Part shown: positions 33,706 to 45,240 of the stretch, piece by piece | Position numbering within the stretch: the first letter of the stretch is position 1 | How the letters are laid out: every line of letters starts with the position of its first letter | Assembly (NCBI RefSeq): GCF_000283155.1 | Contig: NW_004454166.1 | Coordinates: forward strand, 13,337,772 to 13,401,771 | Source: Ceratotherium simum simum | Taxonomy: Eukaryota > Chordata > Mammalia > Perissodactyla > Rhinocerotidae | Reading direction: 5' to 3' | Length of the DNA: 64,000 nucleotides | The notes under the pieces: model-generated | What the model was told of the DNA's origin: nothing | Database searches by the model: none | Seen by the model: only the letters and a program-made list of their open reading frames with translations | Position numbers and translations under genes: made by a program

Positions 33706-34030
33706 TTATATCTGTAAGTGAAGAAGTCACCACTGAGGTCAGGGGGAAATGGAAGAGAGACCTGCTGACTCTGCAGAGGGGATCCTAAAAAGCTGCTAAG
33801 AGGAGACTGTACCTGACATGAGGCATGGGGACGTAAAATGAGCTTTTCAGGGTGACAGGTGGAAAAAGAACAAGGCAAAGAGGTATCCAACAGGAAGGCA
33901 TTTCCAGAGAATTACAACTAATTCGGTATAGCTGACGTGCACAGTACTTGTAAAGAGGCAAAGGAGATGGGGATGGATCCATGGGCATGAGCTAAAACAA
34001 AACACAGATTCTCCTAAATGTAGGCCTCTT

Positions 34031-34273
34031 TTTTTTTCCTGCTGAGAAGGATTCACCCTAAGATAACATCTGTTGCCAATCTTCCTCTTTTTTTTTACTT
34101 GAGGAAGATTAGCCCTGAGCTAACATCTATGCCAATCCTCCTCTACTTTGTATGTGGGTCGCCATCACAGCATGGCTAAGTCGTGTAGGTCTGCGCCCTG
34201 GATCTGAACCCGCGAACCTGGACCACCAAAGCAGAGTGCACTGAACTTAACCACTATGCCATGGGGCCAGCCC
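34031..34273 (-). mobile_element. ERE SINE inserted in an L2 tail
   Basis: The right end CACTATGCCATGGGGCCAGCCC is the reversed head; GAGGAAGATTAGCCCTGAGC and ATCTGTTGCCAATCTTCC form the tail. CTAAATGTAGGCCTCTT (34014-34030) and CTAACTGTAGGCTTCTT (34274-34290) are the target duplication, itself part of an L2. Confidence 0.94.
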
Positions 34274-34475
34274 CTAACTGTAGGCTTCTTAATGGCAGGG
34301 ATTTTTGTCTGTTTGTTGATGAATCCCTAGTGCTTCACAGCACCTGGCAAGAGGGAGGTGCTCAATATGAATAAAATGAATGTATGTCAGGTCCAGAAAT
34401 TCGGACTTTGTCTCGGAGGGTTATTGAAGGATTTTAGGCAGATGAGTGACATGATTAGACATTCATTTTGGATAA
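34274..34475. mobile_element. Two opposed L2 scraps
   Basis: Plus strand 34274-34385: GTAGGCTTCTTAATGGCAGG, CAGCACCTGGCAAGAGG, GGTGCTCAATATGAAT. Minus strand 34390-34475: ATTCGGACTTTGTCTCGG, TTATTGAAGGATTTTAGGCAGATGAGTGACATG. Confidence 0.7.
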
Positions 34476-34489
34476 ACCCACAGACAATC

Positions 34490-36400
34490 AATGAAAAATG
34501 AATAAAAAATCTCAAAATGAAGGTGGATACAAAATAAACATGCGAATACCATCCATTTATACCTGTATGTAATCGCCAGTAATAAAATAAATAGTAATAA
34601 AAATTAAAAATACCAAGTAAAACAAAAATGTGCAAGATGTATATTAAGAAAACTATAAAACTTGCTAGAAGAATTAAGGAAGGAGACTTGACTAAATAAA
34701 GAGAAACACCATATTCCTGTACGGGACGACTCATATCGTAAAGATGTTATGATTCCCTAAAATAATATATAAATTTAATACAGTTTCAGTTAAAATCCCA
34801 GTGGGATCTTGTGGTACTTGACAAATAGCTTTTAAAATTCATTTGTATGTATAAATGAATGAGGACAGCCAAGAAAAATTTGAAAAAACCAAGAAAAATG
34901 AGAAGGGAGCTTGCTTCACCAGATCAAAAGGCACTATATAAATCTAGGTAATTAAAACAGCTTGGTACTGGAGCAGGAATGCACGAAAAATGGAATAGAA
35001 TAGAATATCTAGAAGTGGACTCGTGTATATATAATCAGCATATGATGATAGCTAACATTTATTAAGTACTTACTATGTGATTGGCCCTGTTCTAAGCATT
35101 TTGTGTTAGTCACTCAATTCTCACAAAACTTGATGAAGTAGGTCCTATTGTTATTCTCATTTTACACATAACAAAGCCATGTAGATTATGCTACACACAA
35201 GCTAGTGCATGGTATCTAGTCTATATAACTCAAAAACCTTCATTTTCAATCAAGTGAAATGATTTTTCTGCAGGTAAAAACCAGGGGAATTAAAAAAAAA
35301 GAAACTGGCAAATTTGACTATATAAACATTTAAAGCAGTAAATTGAAAAAAAATGTTAAAAGGAAAATGAAAAACTAGAAAAGTATCTGCAAAATATATG
35401 ATAGTAAAGAGTTACTATCCTTAATATATACAGAGTTTTTACAAATCAATGAAATATGTCCACCTAAATGGAAAAAATAAGGAATCAATATGAATAGGCC
35501 ACTTCGTAGAAGAAGAAATACAATTGACCAATAAACATATGATAAGATGTTCAATATCAATAACAATTAAAGAAATGAAAGTTAAAATGAGATACCATTT
35601 TTCTCCCATTAGAATGGTAAAGAGTAAAAGGATTTATAGAGTTGCCTAGGGTTGGCAAGAACATGTTGGTGGGAACGGTGCCATGCCAAACAACATTGCC
35701 TCAGAGCCTGAGGCAAAAGGAAAAATCAATAATACTGATCCTGCTTTTTAAAAAAAACTTGGTATTTTGTTCATCATGAACTTTTTTGCATTAATTTAAT
35801 TTTAAAAATATTGCATTAAACATTATTTGTCTTGATTATTGAGTTTTTTAATGCTTTCTTAAATTTTGTGCCCAAGGTGATGTGCCTCACTCATATCCTA
35901 CTCCCAGCCCTGGATGGAAAAATAAATTGTTACTACCTTTGAGGATGATTTGCAAATATAAATTGCGTTACATGTGCTTAGCCACTAGTAGAGCAGTTCT
36001 TTTTCTAGGAATTTTACCTAAGGAAATGACTGGGTAAGTACGCACCTATATATGTACAAGAATGCTCAGTGTAGCACAACTAAGAAGAAAAAAATTGTGA
36101 ACAATCTGACCATCGGTAGAGGATTGGTTATATAAAGTATGGTACATTTGTACAATGGAGTACTATACAGGCATTAAAAAGAGTGGCATAGAGGTGTGGA
36201 CATGTGCTTATTTGAAGGAAAACATATCCATGTGGTATTAAGGAATAATTTGTAAAAGCAAGAGTGTATAGAACTATATGTGTACAGTAATCCCAATTAT
36301 GCAAAACATGCACACGCACACAACTCCAAAAAAGTTTTGAAAAGTAATATAAGTCTTTATCAGAGTCACATAAAAAAATAGCAAAAGGAAATATCACACT
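34490..36400 (+). mobile_element. Old L1M LINE, ORF2 middle to 3' UTR
   Basis: AAAATCCCAGTGGGATCTTG, CAAAAGGCACTATATAAATC, AGCTTGGTACTGGAGCAGG, GAGATACCATTTTTCTCCCATTAGAATGG and GGTTATATAAAGTATGGTAC are in ORF2 order. A MIR-like piece (35045-35190) and an unassigned hAT-like piece (about 35695-35905, with GTGCCCAAGGTGATGTGCCTCAC) interrupt it. Confidence 0.78.
35045..35190 (-). mobile_element. MIR SINE fragment within L1M
   Basis: GATAGCTAACATTTATTAAGTACTTACTATGTG, CCTGTTCTAAGCATTTTG and CTCATTTTACACATAAC are the reversed MIR. MIR is generally older than L1M, so nesting here may instead reflect two flanking L1 pieces. Confidence 0.75.
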
Positions 36401-36610
36401 TCACAAAATCTTACTCACTGTGGCAGCTACTCTAAAACTCTTGACTGTCTCTCTCAAAACTCTCTTTTGCTAACTCACTCCCTCCTAATTCTCTGACATA
36501 TTCTATCTTCCCCATGGTAGTAGATAGTGCCTCATATGCCAGTAATTAATCAACTCCATCCCCCAGCCCCCCGGGTCTTCAGTTCTGTAGCTCTACCCAT
36601 CACCCAGCCA
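36401..36610. other. No recognised repeat
   Basis: Short pyrimidine-leaning stretch between the L1M and the composite SINE. Confidence 0.3.
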
Positions 36611-36972
36611 GCTGTGGCCTGGGTTTGTTTCTGGTCAGGGAACACCACCACCCGTCTATCGGTTGTCATACTGTGGCGGCTGTGTGTTGCTGTGATGCTG
36701 AAAGCTATGCCACTGGGATTGCACGTGCCAGCACGGTCACCAGGGTGGACAGCTTTCAGTGGAGCTTCCAGACTAAGACAGACAAGGAAGAAGGACCTGG
36801 CCACCCACTTCCAAAAAAATTGGCCACGAAAACCCTGTGAATAGCAGCAGAGCATTGTCTGATACAGGGCAGGGAGGTGAGAGGATGGCACAAAAAGACC
36901 GGGCAGGGCTCCACTCTGCTGTCCACAGGGGCGCTAGCAGTCAGAATCGACTTCACAGCACTAACAAAAAAA
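36611..36972 (+). mobile_element. Composite SINE with RTE-like tail (copy 2)
   Basis: Same family as 7365-7799 and better preserved: CTGGTCAGGGAACACCACC, TTGCTGTGATGCTGAAAGCTATGCCAC, GGAAGAAGGACCTGGCCACCC, AGCAGCAGAGCATTGTCTG and CAGTCAGAATCGACTTCACAGCAC. The 5' end is truncated before the first promoter box. Chance frames of 66-113 codons on both strands lie inside it. Confidence 0.8.
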
Positions 36973-37039
36973 CCCTGTTGCCCAGGAGGCCTGGTGCTTG
37001 TAGCCCATTAGCCTTCTTCCCTGGAAGGCTGGGGCAATA

Positions 37040-37560
37040 GGTGTTTGCTTTTGTTTGTTTGTTCCTCAGCTCGTGAGTCTGCTCCCCTCTATAGAAGGCA
37101 GCTGGAATTGCTATTCCAGCCTCCCTTGCAGCTAGAGCACAGACATGTGACCTGGGCGCAGCCGGTCAGCTGCCCCTGCTCCAGACTCAGAATCAGAAGC
37201 CGGCAACTCAGAGCATCGGGTGCCACACAGAATCCGATTTGGCGATGGTGGCAGCAGATGCATCCAGTGTCCACGAGCAGCCATGGCGTCCTTGTGTTGG
37301 CACCCAGTGCCCAGCATCTCTGGGGTCGGCAGGGCAGGTGCTTGGCTGAGTCCAGCAGTGGGGCTGTGGTGTCTCCTCCAGACCAGGCCTGCAGGGGGGC
37401 TGTGCCTTGGTTCTGGTCACGGGGCCTCCAAGCCTGGTTTTCTGGCCTCCCCCAGACTCTGTGAGTGACCTAATATCCTTTAATACATCCCTTTTCTGCT
37501 TAAATTAGCTAAGTTTGTTTTCCATTGTTTGCAACTAAGAATCCTCATTCATACATATTT
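37040..37560 (+). mobile_element. LTR-like repeat, family not named (copy 2)
   Basis: GC-rich body ending CCAGACTCTGTGAGTGACC, TCCTTTAATACATCCC, TTTCTGCTTAAATTAGC, TTTGCAACTAAGAATCCTCATTCATAC; the end matches copy 1 at 15440-15965. The 139-codon frame at 37045-37464 has no viral or cellular motif I recognise and is probably incidental. Confidence 0.5.
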
Positions 37561-37696
37561 ATTTTTGGTGCTGCCATATATACAGTTTGTGGAGAGATCT
37601 GATTTCAACATTCATTACTATATCCCTTTAGGGCCCCCAAAGAACAACAAGCTTATAGGTCAAGTTGTTATGTTTGGGGCAGCTTTATTCACCTAG

Positions 37697-37910
37697 AGCT
37701 GTGTGTCCAATGTGGTGGCTACCAGGCACATGTGGCTATTTAAATGTAAGTTAATCAAAAGTAAACAAAATTAAAAATTCAGTTCCTCAGTAACACTAGC
37801 CACATTTAAAGTATTCAAAGCCACATGTGGCTCCTGGGTTCTGTATTGGACAGTGAGATTTAGAACATTTTCATTATCACAGACGAGTTCTCTTGGACAG
37901 CACAATCTAG
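37697..37910. mobile_element. hAT-type MITE (copy 1)
   Basis: TGTCCAATGTGGTGGCTACC at the left and GTATTGGACAG with a further TTGGACAGCAC to the right are inverted. CCACATGTGGCT-type palindromes and AAATTCAGTTCCTCAGTAACACTAGCCACATTT are characteristic of an old hAT MITE. Named subfamily not determined. Confidence 0.75.
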
Positions 37911-38299
37911 AGAGGTCATGAGATCCCACCAGCCCACCTCACCGAACCATCACAGAGAGCAAAAGACTGCTTTGGAATATATTCATTGCAGTATCTGACC
38001 AGATCACAGATATTTTATAGTAACAGATGAAAAATCTTGCTAACTAGACCAGGGTGTGTTAATTGCACTGTTTGAATTGTTCTTGCTTGCTCTCTGCCCT
38101 CCAACCTCTCTTTTTCCTCTCCCTTTCTTTGCCAAACCCATGTTGGTGAATTCATTCAAGATATTTGGGCATCTGCTGTAAGTCTTCTGTCACAGTGTTT
38201 GCCCTGCTAACTTCACAGGGCTGCTATGAGCATGCTATAATTCAGGAGGGGATTTCATGTTTATGACTGGTCTGGAATGAGCCCTGAGATTCTATGATT
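37911..38299. other. No recognised gene or repeat
   Basis: Ordinary composition; no frames above 60 codons. Confidence 0.35.
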
Positions 38300-38420
38300 T
38301 TAGCCATTTGACTCTGAGCAAGTCACTCAACCTTCCTGGATTCCAGTTTCCTCACCAGTCTATTGAAGAAGTTGAATGAGATCATTTCCAAGTTCTCTTC
38401 CGTTACCAACATTCAAAATT
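38300..38420 (+). mobile_element. MIR SINE fragment
   Basis: GACTCTGAGCAAGTCACTCAACC, CCAGTTTCCTCACCAGTC and GTTGAATGAGATCATTTCC match the MIR core. Confidence 0.72.
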
Positions 38421-39175
38421 CTATTATCCCATATGAAATCCCCAAAACTTTATTTACTATCTCTTCAAGGGGGCTGAGAACAGAGTTCTGATGCTGGTGG
38501 GCAATGGTCAGGGAGGTATAGATAATAATAATCTAGAATGAATCTTTATTCAGGATTTGGTGGGCAGTAGCTCATTTTACTGGTGGCAAAGCTTACAATG
38601 TGGAAGGCAGAATAGCAACGTGGGAAGCTTAGGCGACAGTCTCTCAATTTATCCGATGGTCATGTTTTTATTGCACTGTAGTTAATGTTTACACGTTCAG
38701 AAGCAACTTGCAAATAACTAAAGTTTTAAATCTGCACTTTCTTTTTGGGTGGCCCAGCTTCATACTTGGCAACTCATTCCTTGCTATGGGAACATAGACT
38801 ACCCGAAAACGATTCAATTGTTCCAAATTACTATGTGTTCTTTTAAAAAATTCAAACACATATTTCAAAGTTACCCCTTTAGGTCAACCACCTGGTCCAT
38901 CCCAGCGAAAAACTATGTGAGCCCTTGCAAAGGGCTTTCTATTCAGGAATTCAAACACACGCAGGGTCCACCTGTCTCTTTTGAATCTCCTGCTCTCATA
39001 GCTTCTATTACCTTATTAAAATGATTAAAAGGCTGAAGCTTCTTGAGAAGCAAGCATATTCTAGGTGAGAGAGTGTTAAGCCCTTGCAGATTTGGTACCT
39101 TAGAATATCTTTTTAGAACTTTCTATCAGGAAAATGGATGTTCCTCATTGTCAATAGAGAATTGTGTTATGCTAA
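38421..39175. other. Single-copy sequence
   Basis: No named repeat. A 91-codon plus frame at 38749-39024 has no motif. Confidence 0.35.
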
Positions 39176-39345
39176 CAACATTAGTTGTCATTGACATTCG
39201 TTAATCATTTTCTATGTGTCAAGCACTTTATTGATATCCCCATTTTACAGATGTGGAAACTGAGGCACAGAAAGGTTTAGCGACTTGCCCTGCCTTACAG
39301 CTCATAGTTAATCAATGGCCTAAAGTTGAGAGGGTTTGAAACTTC
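39176..39345 (-). mobile_element. MIR SINE
   Basis: TTAATCATTTTCTATGTGTCAAGCAC, CCCCATTTTACAGATGTGGAAACTGAGGCAC and CTTGCCCTGCCTTACAGCTC are the reversed MIR. Confidence 0.85.
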
Positions 39346-40755
39346 GAGCTGTCGCAACCATCTTGCTACCACATGCAGATGGAAAACGATCACAGCCCAC
39401 AGAAGGACGAGGGGAAAGAAGCTGTGAAAAATCTTGTCTTGATGCCATCAGCTGAGCTTGAAAGTCAGGTGTGCCCAGGCCAGCTCTCTTTCTGGACTTT
39501 GAAGTTTTGAGGCATCAGTCAAAGCTGTTTGGGGCAATTTTTCTTTCCTGTACATCTTCAAGAATCCTACTTGATATAGACTTGTTTTAATTCATGTTAC
39601 CAATACAAAGATACACAGCCTTATCCAAAGATAAATTTTAATTCAGGAATATGTCAAAAAATAATCCAATTATTTTTTCTTGGGTAAAGCCATTGGAAAA
39701 TCTCATGAGCCCCAATATGGCCTCTGAGAGCTGGTTGCATGTGGCGGTTCACTCATCCCCCTTTCCTCGTTCTGGAACATAAGCCCTGACCTGCACTGGA
39801 GAAATAATTTAATGTGGCATTTCGCTGAAATATCCCGTAGATATTTTAGGTATTTGCACAGGGAATTTTTGACCTTTGAATAATATATGTGCTGAGAAAG
39901 GTCTTGGGGTATTTTAACAACATATTGAACTGAGATAGGCCTGAAGGGGTTTATTTTGGTCTCTGTTGACTGCCACTTGTTTCAAATCCTGTGAGAATTT
40001 TTCAGTTTCTATGAGGACACTTTCAAGATTTTTTTACTGCAACATATTTCACGTTATTCGATTGTCGCTTTATCAAAGGTGACAGGCAGTCAGTTTATAA
40101 ACTTTCCAGACAGTGGCTCCATTAATGCTCTGGGTGCCTTACTCCTGACCTGTGGTAGCCCCCTGGACCTCCAGGAGGCACCTCCAATTAATATGTCCCA
40201 AATCTGTGCTGGGTACTTAGAACGGATACATCCTTTTCCAACATTTCAAATTGCTGCTTCATTCTTTGAAAATAGAAGTACAGGTGGTCGCCAGCGTGAA
40301 CAGGCCAGAATAGCCAAAGGCATCTTGAAGACTGGATCTCTTCCACAGGTGGTTTTGGATTGAGGAGCTAAATCTGGTCACATCTACCACATCAGCCCCT
40401 TAGCAGGAGACTGAAAGTAATTCTGCTGTCAGTGCAGTATGATAGACCTCAGCTCGAACCGGGGATTAATTAAAAAATGCATGCATTTTGGCCCTTCTGC
40501 CAAAAACACGAGGAGACAGGTTCTCCCAGAATGCAAGATAGTCCCTTGGCTAGAGTTTGGTATCTTACCTTTCTGTGGTACATGTTAACCTTTCTGTGCA
40601 ATTAGGCTACCAGGAAATACATTTCTGCCCCAGAGGACCTTTTGTTTCCTAAAAAGAAGGACTTGTATTATGGAAGTTTGTGGGTGAGAATGCTATGATT
40701 TGGTCTTAAATTATGTTAAGCTTGATTTTCTTCCAAATTAGTGAAAGAGCATGGA
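39346..40755. other. Single-copy block
   Basis: Repeat-free to my eye. A 94-codon plus frame (40079-40363, starting MTGSQFINFPDSG) has no recognisable domain and no flanking exon signals I trust. The block is one of the better places to look for conserved non-coding elements. Confidence 0.4.
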
Positions 40756-40759
40756 TTCT

Positions 40760-41030
40760 AACAGTCTTCCTCATGGCTGAGTTCCTAGAGTCTATCACAG
40801 TGATTGCATACAGCGGGCATCCAATAATTATCTCTTGAATGAATAAATGCACTAAAATGGTGAGCAGATGCCTTCAGGAGACTGAAACCACCTTGCGGAG
40901 GAGACTTTTGGAACTGGATATCAAAGAATGAGTAGGAGGTCCTGGTGGGGGGGATGGGGGAAAAGGAATTGTAGTCAAAGGGAACAGCATGCACCAAGGA
41001 ATGGAGACATGAGTTTCAAGCATCTGATAA
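40760..41030. mobile_element. Two opposed L2 fragments
   Basis: Plus 40760-40850: TATCACAGTGATTGCATACAG, CATCCAATAATTATCTCTTGAATGAATAA. Minus 40870-41030: TCAAAGAATGAGTAGGAGGTCC, GGGAACAGCATGCACCAAGG. Confidence 0.6.
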
Positions 41031-42950
41031 TTCATAGCAGGAATTCACGAGTCAAATCTTGCATAAGGTAATAAATGACAAACCTTCACAAAGTGCAAAT
41101 AAAACCCCAATTCATAAATGTCCTGCTGTGGACATTGACCAGAAGTTGGACTTTAGCCACAGCATAAGCATTATATTAGGCCAATTACCTTTGTGAGGTG
41201 ATGAACCATTTCTAGAAGTTGGCAGATTCCTCCCTGCTGGTTTTATAAGACTATTGCATAATGTCGACTTATTCTAGAATGTTGCCTGGGGCTGCATCAC
41301 CGGGAGTATTAATGAATCAAGAATTGGTCAGGAAAATACGCTAACCTTCTGTGTTTGATAAAATACGATTTCTTGTACAGTTGGGCTTTGGCAAAGTGCC
41401 ATGTTTTTGCAATAGTATACTTCTGAGACTTTGGGTATGGCTTAAGAAATCTAAGACAATTTTTAGAAAGCACTGTGTCTTTGAACACATTTATTGCCTT
41501 TTCAGAGGGTTAGTATACGCATACAAAGAGTCCTTAAGGAACAATAATTACCTTTTTCTCTGCCCTGTGGGATACAGTAGAGAACGAGGACACAATCATT
41601 TCTGAAGGTCAGGCCACTGGGCTCACTAGATTGTATACCCTACTTATACATGATGTCTGCAGTCTTTCTAACCAACCACATATCTTGAATTGTACTCATT
41701 CACCAACAGAAGAAAATGTAACATCCCTTATGCTAATTAACAAACCATCTGGTGCAGATTTAGATAGCTATTCTTGAAGTGCTTGCCTATGATTTCCAAT
41801 TAGGGACCATCAAATTCTAACCAATCATTCTGGAATATGAATTTCTTATTAGGTACTACAGATGTTAACTAACCACACCCAGAGTGTATATTAGAGTTAA
41901 CATATATATGCATATACATACAGACACACACTGTCTATGCTGAATTTTTTAAAGTAATTACAGAGGAAATTGTGTCCTAGTTCTTGATTTTTTCCTAATA
42001 GTCCCATCTATGCCTTTACTGCCAATAAATAAAGGAATCAATTATGCTGTATTAATGAACCAGCTTATACTGAACAAGTTTTCTCTCTTTTCTGTGTCAA
42101 ATGATGCAGTTCTCCAATATCTTGGAGAAGCCTAGTTTTCAGCAAATCTATCCTTTATCCTATCTGTCCCATCTTCTCTCTCTTTGAAAAATAAAGAAAA
42201 ATTATTCGTGGTCCCAATACAATCACTTTTTTTGCATTCAGTAGAAAGAATGGTGAACTGAATTTTTAAGTTACAGTGAAATTGTAAATTAAGATATTCT
42301 TATCTTTGCGTTATCTGACTGCCTAATTATCCTTTATCCCAGTGGACCTCAGGTGTGAGTTATGTTACATCTAATTTATTGCTAATGGTAATTAAATACT
42401 GAAGATTGTGAAAAATTTTATGATATAAGACTTAATCATGTTGTACTCCTGTATGTGTTCTGAGGAGAGTAACGTTGGAGTTAACAGCTATGGTGCGGGA
42501 TAATATTCAGATGTATGACGTGTGTCAGGAGGAAACAGAGTCAGATCTCTGCCTTGTTTTGGCCCGAGGTGCCAAGGGATGAGATGACCTTGGGTTTGAT
42601 TCTTGTTCCAGCTATAGGGCTGGATGGGGACTGTGGATGGTGCCAATGGGCAGATGGGAAGACGTCCAGCCAGATCTGTGATTTGGGAAGCCCAGCACCT
42701 TAGTGCCTTCAGCAGGAGCCACTTTGGCGCAAAGGACAATGAGTCAGGAAGATCCCTATGAGACTAGTCTTCCTCAAAGCAAGTTCAAGGTACCTGCTTC
42801 ATTGTGTATGGGATTGGAAACTGCAAAGACCAATGTACAGACCAATGGCAGTGAAAGACACTACACACAGGAACAATGATCCTTCTATGTGTACCCTGTT
42901 CTTTGGTTCCCCCAAAGCTCTCAGGTTTTAGAAGACTGGGAGGAGGATAG
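41031..42950. other. Single-copy block
   Basis: About 1.9 kb, AT-rich in 41330-42430, with a short TATATATGCATATA tract near 41905. Frames of 62-84 codons lack motifs. Confidence 0.4.
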
Positions 42951-42954
42951 GGTG

Positions 42955-43125
42955 GTGTGATGGAAACAGCACCAGCTTTAGAGTCAAGAAGTCAGGAAGC
43001 TCAGTGTGACCCTGAGCAGTTTAGCTCCACAGTATCTTCGCTGTGTTCCCACATGTTCAATGTATATAATAACATCTCCCTGACAAGGTCTCTCTGAAGA
43101 TTAATGAGATAGCCCTTGGGAAAAA
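42955..43125 (+). mobile_element. MIR SINE, decayed
   Basis: GAAACAGCACCAGCTTTAGAG, CAGTGTGACCCTGAGCAG and TCTGAAGATTAATGAGATAGCCC match the MIR order. Confidence 0.65.
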
Positions 43126-43265
43126 ATTAGATTTTATTTGTAATTGATTGCTGTCATCTAAGGTGGATGGACGATAATAGTTGGTGGACTTTGTGTTTGC
43201 TTTTCAGATTGATGGGTGGTGGGTACGCAAGTCTGAAAGAGTTGGGCCAGAGCTAAATTGCTTCC

Positions 43266-43835
43266 ACTCGTTCATTCAACACATGGACATTTGGGATGAG
43301 TGGACAAGACAGACAAAGAGCCTGATTATGCAGACTTTACTTTCTAGTTGGAGGAGGCAGATAATAAGCAAATAGTCAAAAAGAAAAACAACATAATGTG
43401 GGTAATGATGAGTGCTAGGGAGAAAAATAAAGCCAGGGAAGGGGATACAGAATGCCTAGAGTGGAAAGGGTAGGAGGAGGGTGATGTCCATCTTATTAGA
43501 CAGGATGCTCAGAGAAGACTTCTCTCTGAGTAAATGGAGCAAGCCATGCAAAACTCAGGGTTGAACAGTGTTCCAGGCAGAGGTCACTGAAGGGCAAAGA
43601 CCCTGCAGCTGCAATGAGCTAGGGGTGTTTGGTGAATTCTCCAAGGAGATTAACTGACTAGGAGTGAGCAGAGTGAGGGATGCACGGTAGGAGGTAAGGG
43701 CTGAGAGGTGGGCAGGGCCCAGATCATGTAGAGAGGCTCGGGCAAGGAATTTGGATTTTATCCTAAGTGAGGTGGGAAGCCATTGAAGAGTTTTTAAAAG
43801 AATGCTCTGGTTGATGCTGTGTATAAGAAAGGGGG
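43266..43835 (-). mobile_element. L2 LINE, long antisense 3' portion
   Basis: TCATTCAACACATGG, GAGTGCTAGGGAGAAAAATAAAGCC, GATGCTCAGAGAAGACTTCTCTCTG, GTGTTCCAGGCAGAGGTCAC, GGCCCAGATCATGTAGAG and GGTGGGAAGCCATTGAAGAG run in reversed L2 order. A 163-codon minus frame (43555-44046) overlaps it. It lies in L2 sense orientation but shows no reverse transcriptase motif. Confidence 0.88.
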
Positions 43836-45015
43836 AGGGATTCAGAAGCTTGGAAGGGAGGATGAGGGAGCTTACCGACAGGAGACACAGTGATTTAGAT
43901 ACATCTTGGGAAAGAGTTGAGGGGACACATACTCCTTGTTCTGTCTTCCCATTGACTTGGCTAAAGAGGGACTTTGGGGAGAAGAGAAATGGCCAAGGAA
44001 CATGTGTTAGGTTGTTCAGAATGTGGTGTGTGATGGAAGCTCTCACCTCCTCTGCCCTACGGAACCTTCAGGAAATTCTGCACTGGTCAACAATATTTTA
44101 GGGTGAGTAGACCTTGAATGATGAGTGCCAAGAATGGCTGTGTCTAGTTTAATGGCTAAGCAGGATGAGAAGAGAGGCTGTGACACACGTGTAAATTCTC
44201 TGGCATAGTACAAAGCAGAAGCTCATTACATATGCCTTTTTTCCCCCATCCCTCGTTGTCCCTCGTCCCTGTTTTGCTTTCAATTAGTGTGTAAGGCCAT
44301 TTCCTCATTTGTCTAAGTCCCTTCCAAGGTTGACAGTTTATAACCCTATGGCTTTTATCTTCCAGAGAAGGGAACTAACTCTATATAAATTTGCCCTTAA
44401 TTTTAATCATGGCATTTAACATAATCATTTGGGGACCAATCTGGAAATCATCAAGGGTTCTTTTTTCTTTTTACTGCTACCGCAGATAGCGATTGTGCAA
44501 TGGAGTGGGGGAAAGATTTTTGCTTTTGATGTTGCAGGAAATGGAAAGTTGCTGCTGTCAGCCACTTAGTCAGAATCATAATTTCTTGGGCGCTATAGAA
44601 GAAGACTTGTAGAAGACTAGGAGATGGTTCTGGGTGCCCAAATATACAACCAATAATGGATGCCCGATTGCATAGGGGAGATGCAGTCACGTTTGAGTAG
44701 TTTGATTAAAGAACAACTAAAAGATTCTAGATGATTTAACCTTGATTAATGTAAGCCCAAGGGAGAGCCCATAATTATAACTAACTTCTCTTTTTCTTGG
44801 CAGAGTCTAGAGTCCATTTTGTTTTCATTTCACTTAAGGTACCCCTTCTCAATTGTCTCCTTTTTAGACAGTGGCTTTAAATGTTTTAAGAATCTTACAG
44901 TTATTTTTCCTTTGAGCTATGTCCTTGGGAATCAATCTAGATTACCACAAGCAATGCATCATAACTGGCATCTTGCAGTTAGTAATAAGAGAATAAATTA
45001 CAAATTGAATGTTTA
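43836..45015. other. Single-copy sequence
   Basis: Ordinary composition. Plus frame of 99 codons at 43802-44101 and minus frame of 79 codons at 44451-44690 have no motif. Confidence 0.35.
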
Positions 45016-45019
45016 ACCT

Positions 45020-45240
45020 AACAGAATTGCACTAATAGATAGCCATTAGGCATATGTGTCTATTTAAATTTAAATTAATTATAATTAAATACTATTAAAA
45101 TTCAGTTCCTCAGTCACACTAGATACATTTCAAGTGCTCAATAGCCACATGTGGCTGGTGTCTGCCATATGGATAGCATAGATAGAGAATATTTCCCTCA
45201 TTGCAGGCAATTCTATTGGACAGCCTGATCTGGGAATTTT
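45020..45240. mobile_element. hAT-type MITE (copy 2)
   Basis: TAGCCATTAGGCATATGTGTC, TTTAAATTTAAATTAATTATAATTAAATAC, TTCAGTTCCTCAGTCACACTAG, CAATAGCCACATGTGGCTGG and TTCTATTGGACAGCCTG parallel the copy at 37697. Confidence 0.78.

Noticed and set aside
36527..36956. Several overlapping frames of 66-113 codons on both strands
   Set aside because: They lie within the composite SINE and its edge and do not match known proteins.
37045..37464. 139-codon frame with overlapping partners
   Set aside because: Inside an LTR-like repeat that is GC-rich and therefore stop-poor; no recognisable domain.
43555..44046. 163-codon minus-strand frame
   Set aside because: Mostly covered by an L2 fragment in L2 sense orientation; no reverse transcriptase motif and no start or splice context.
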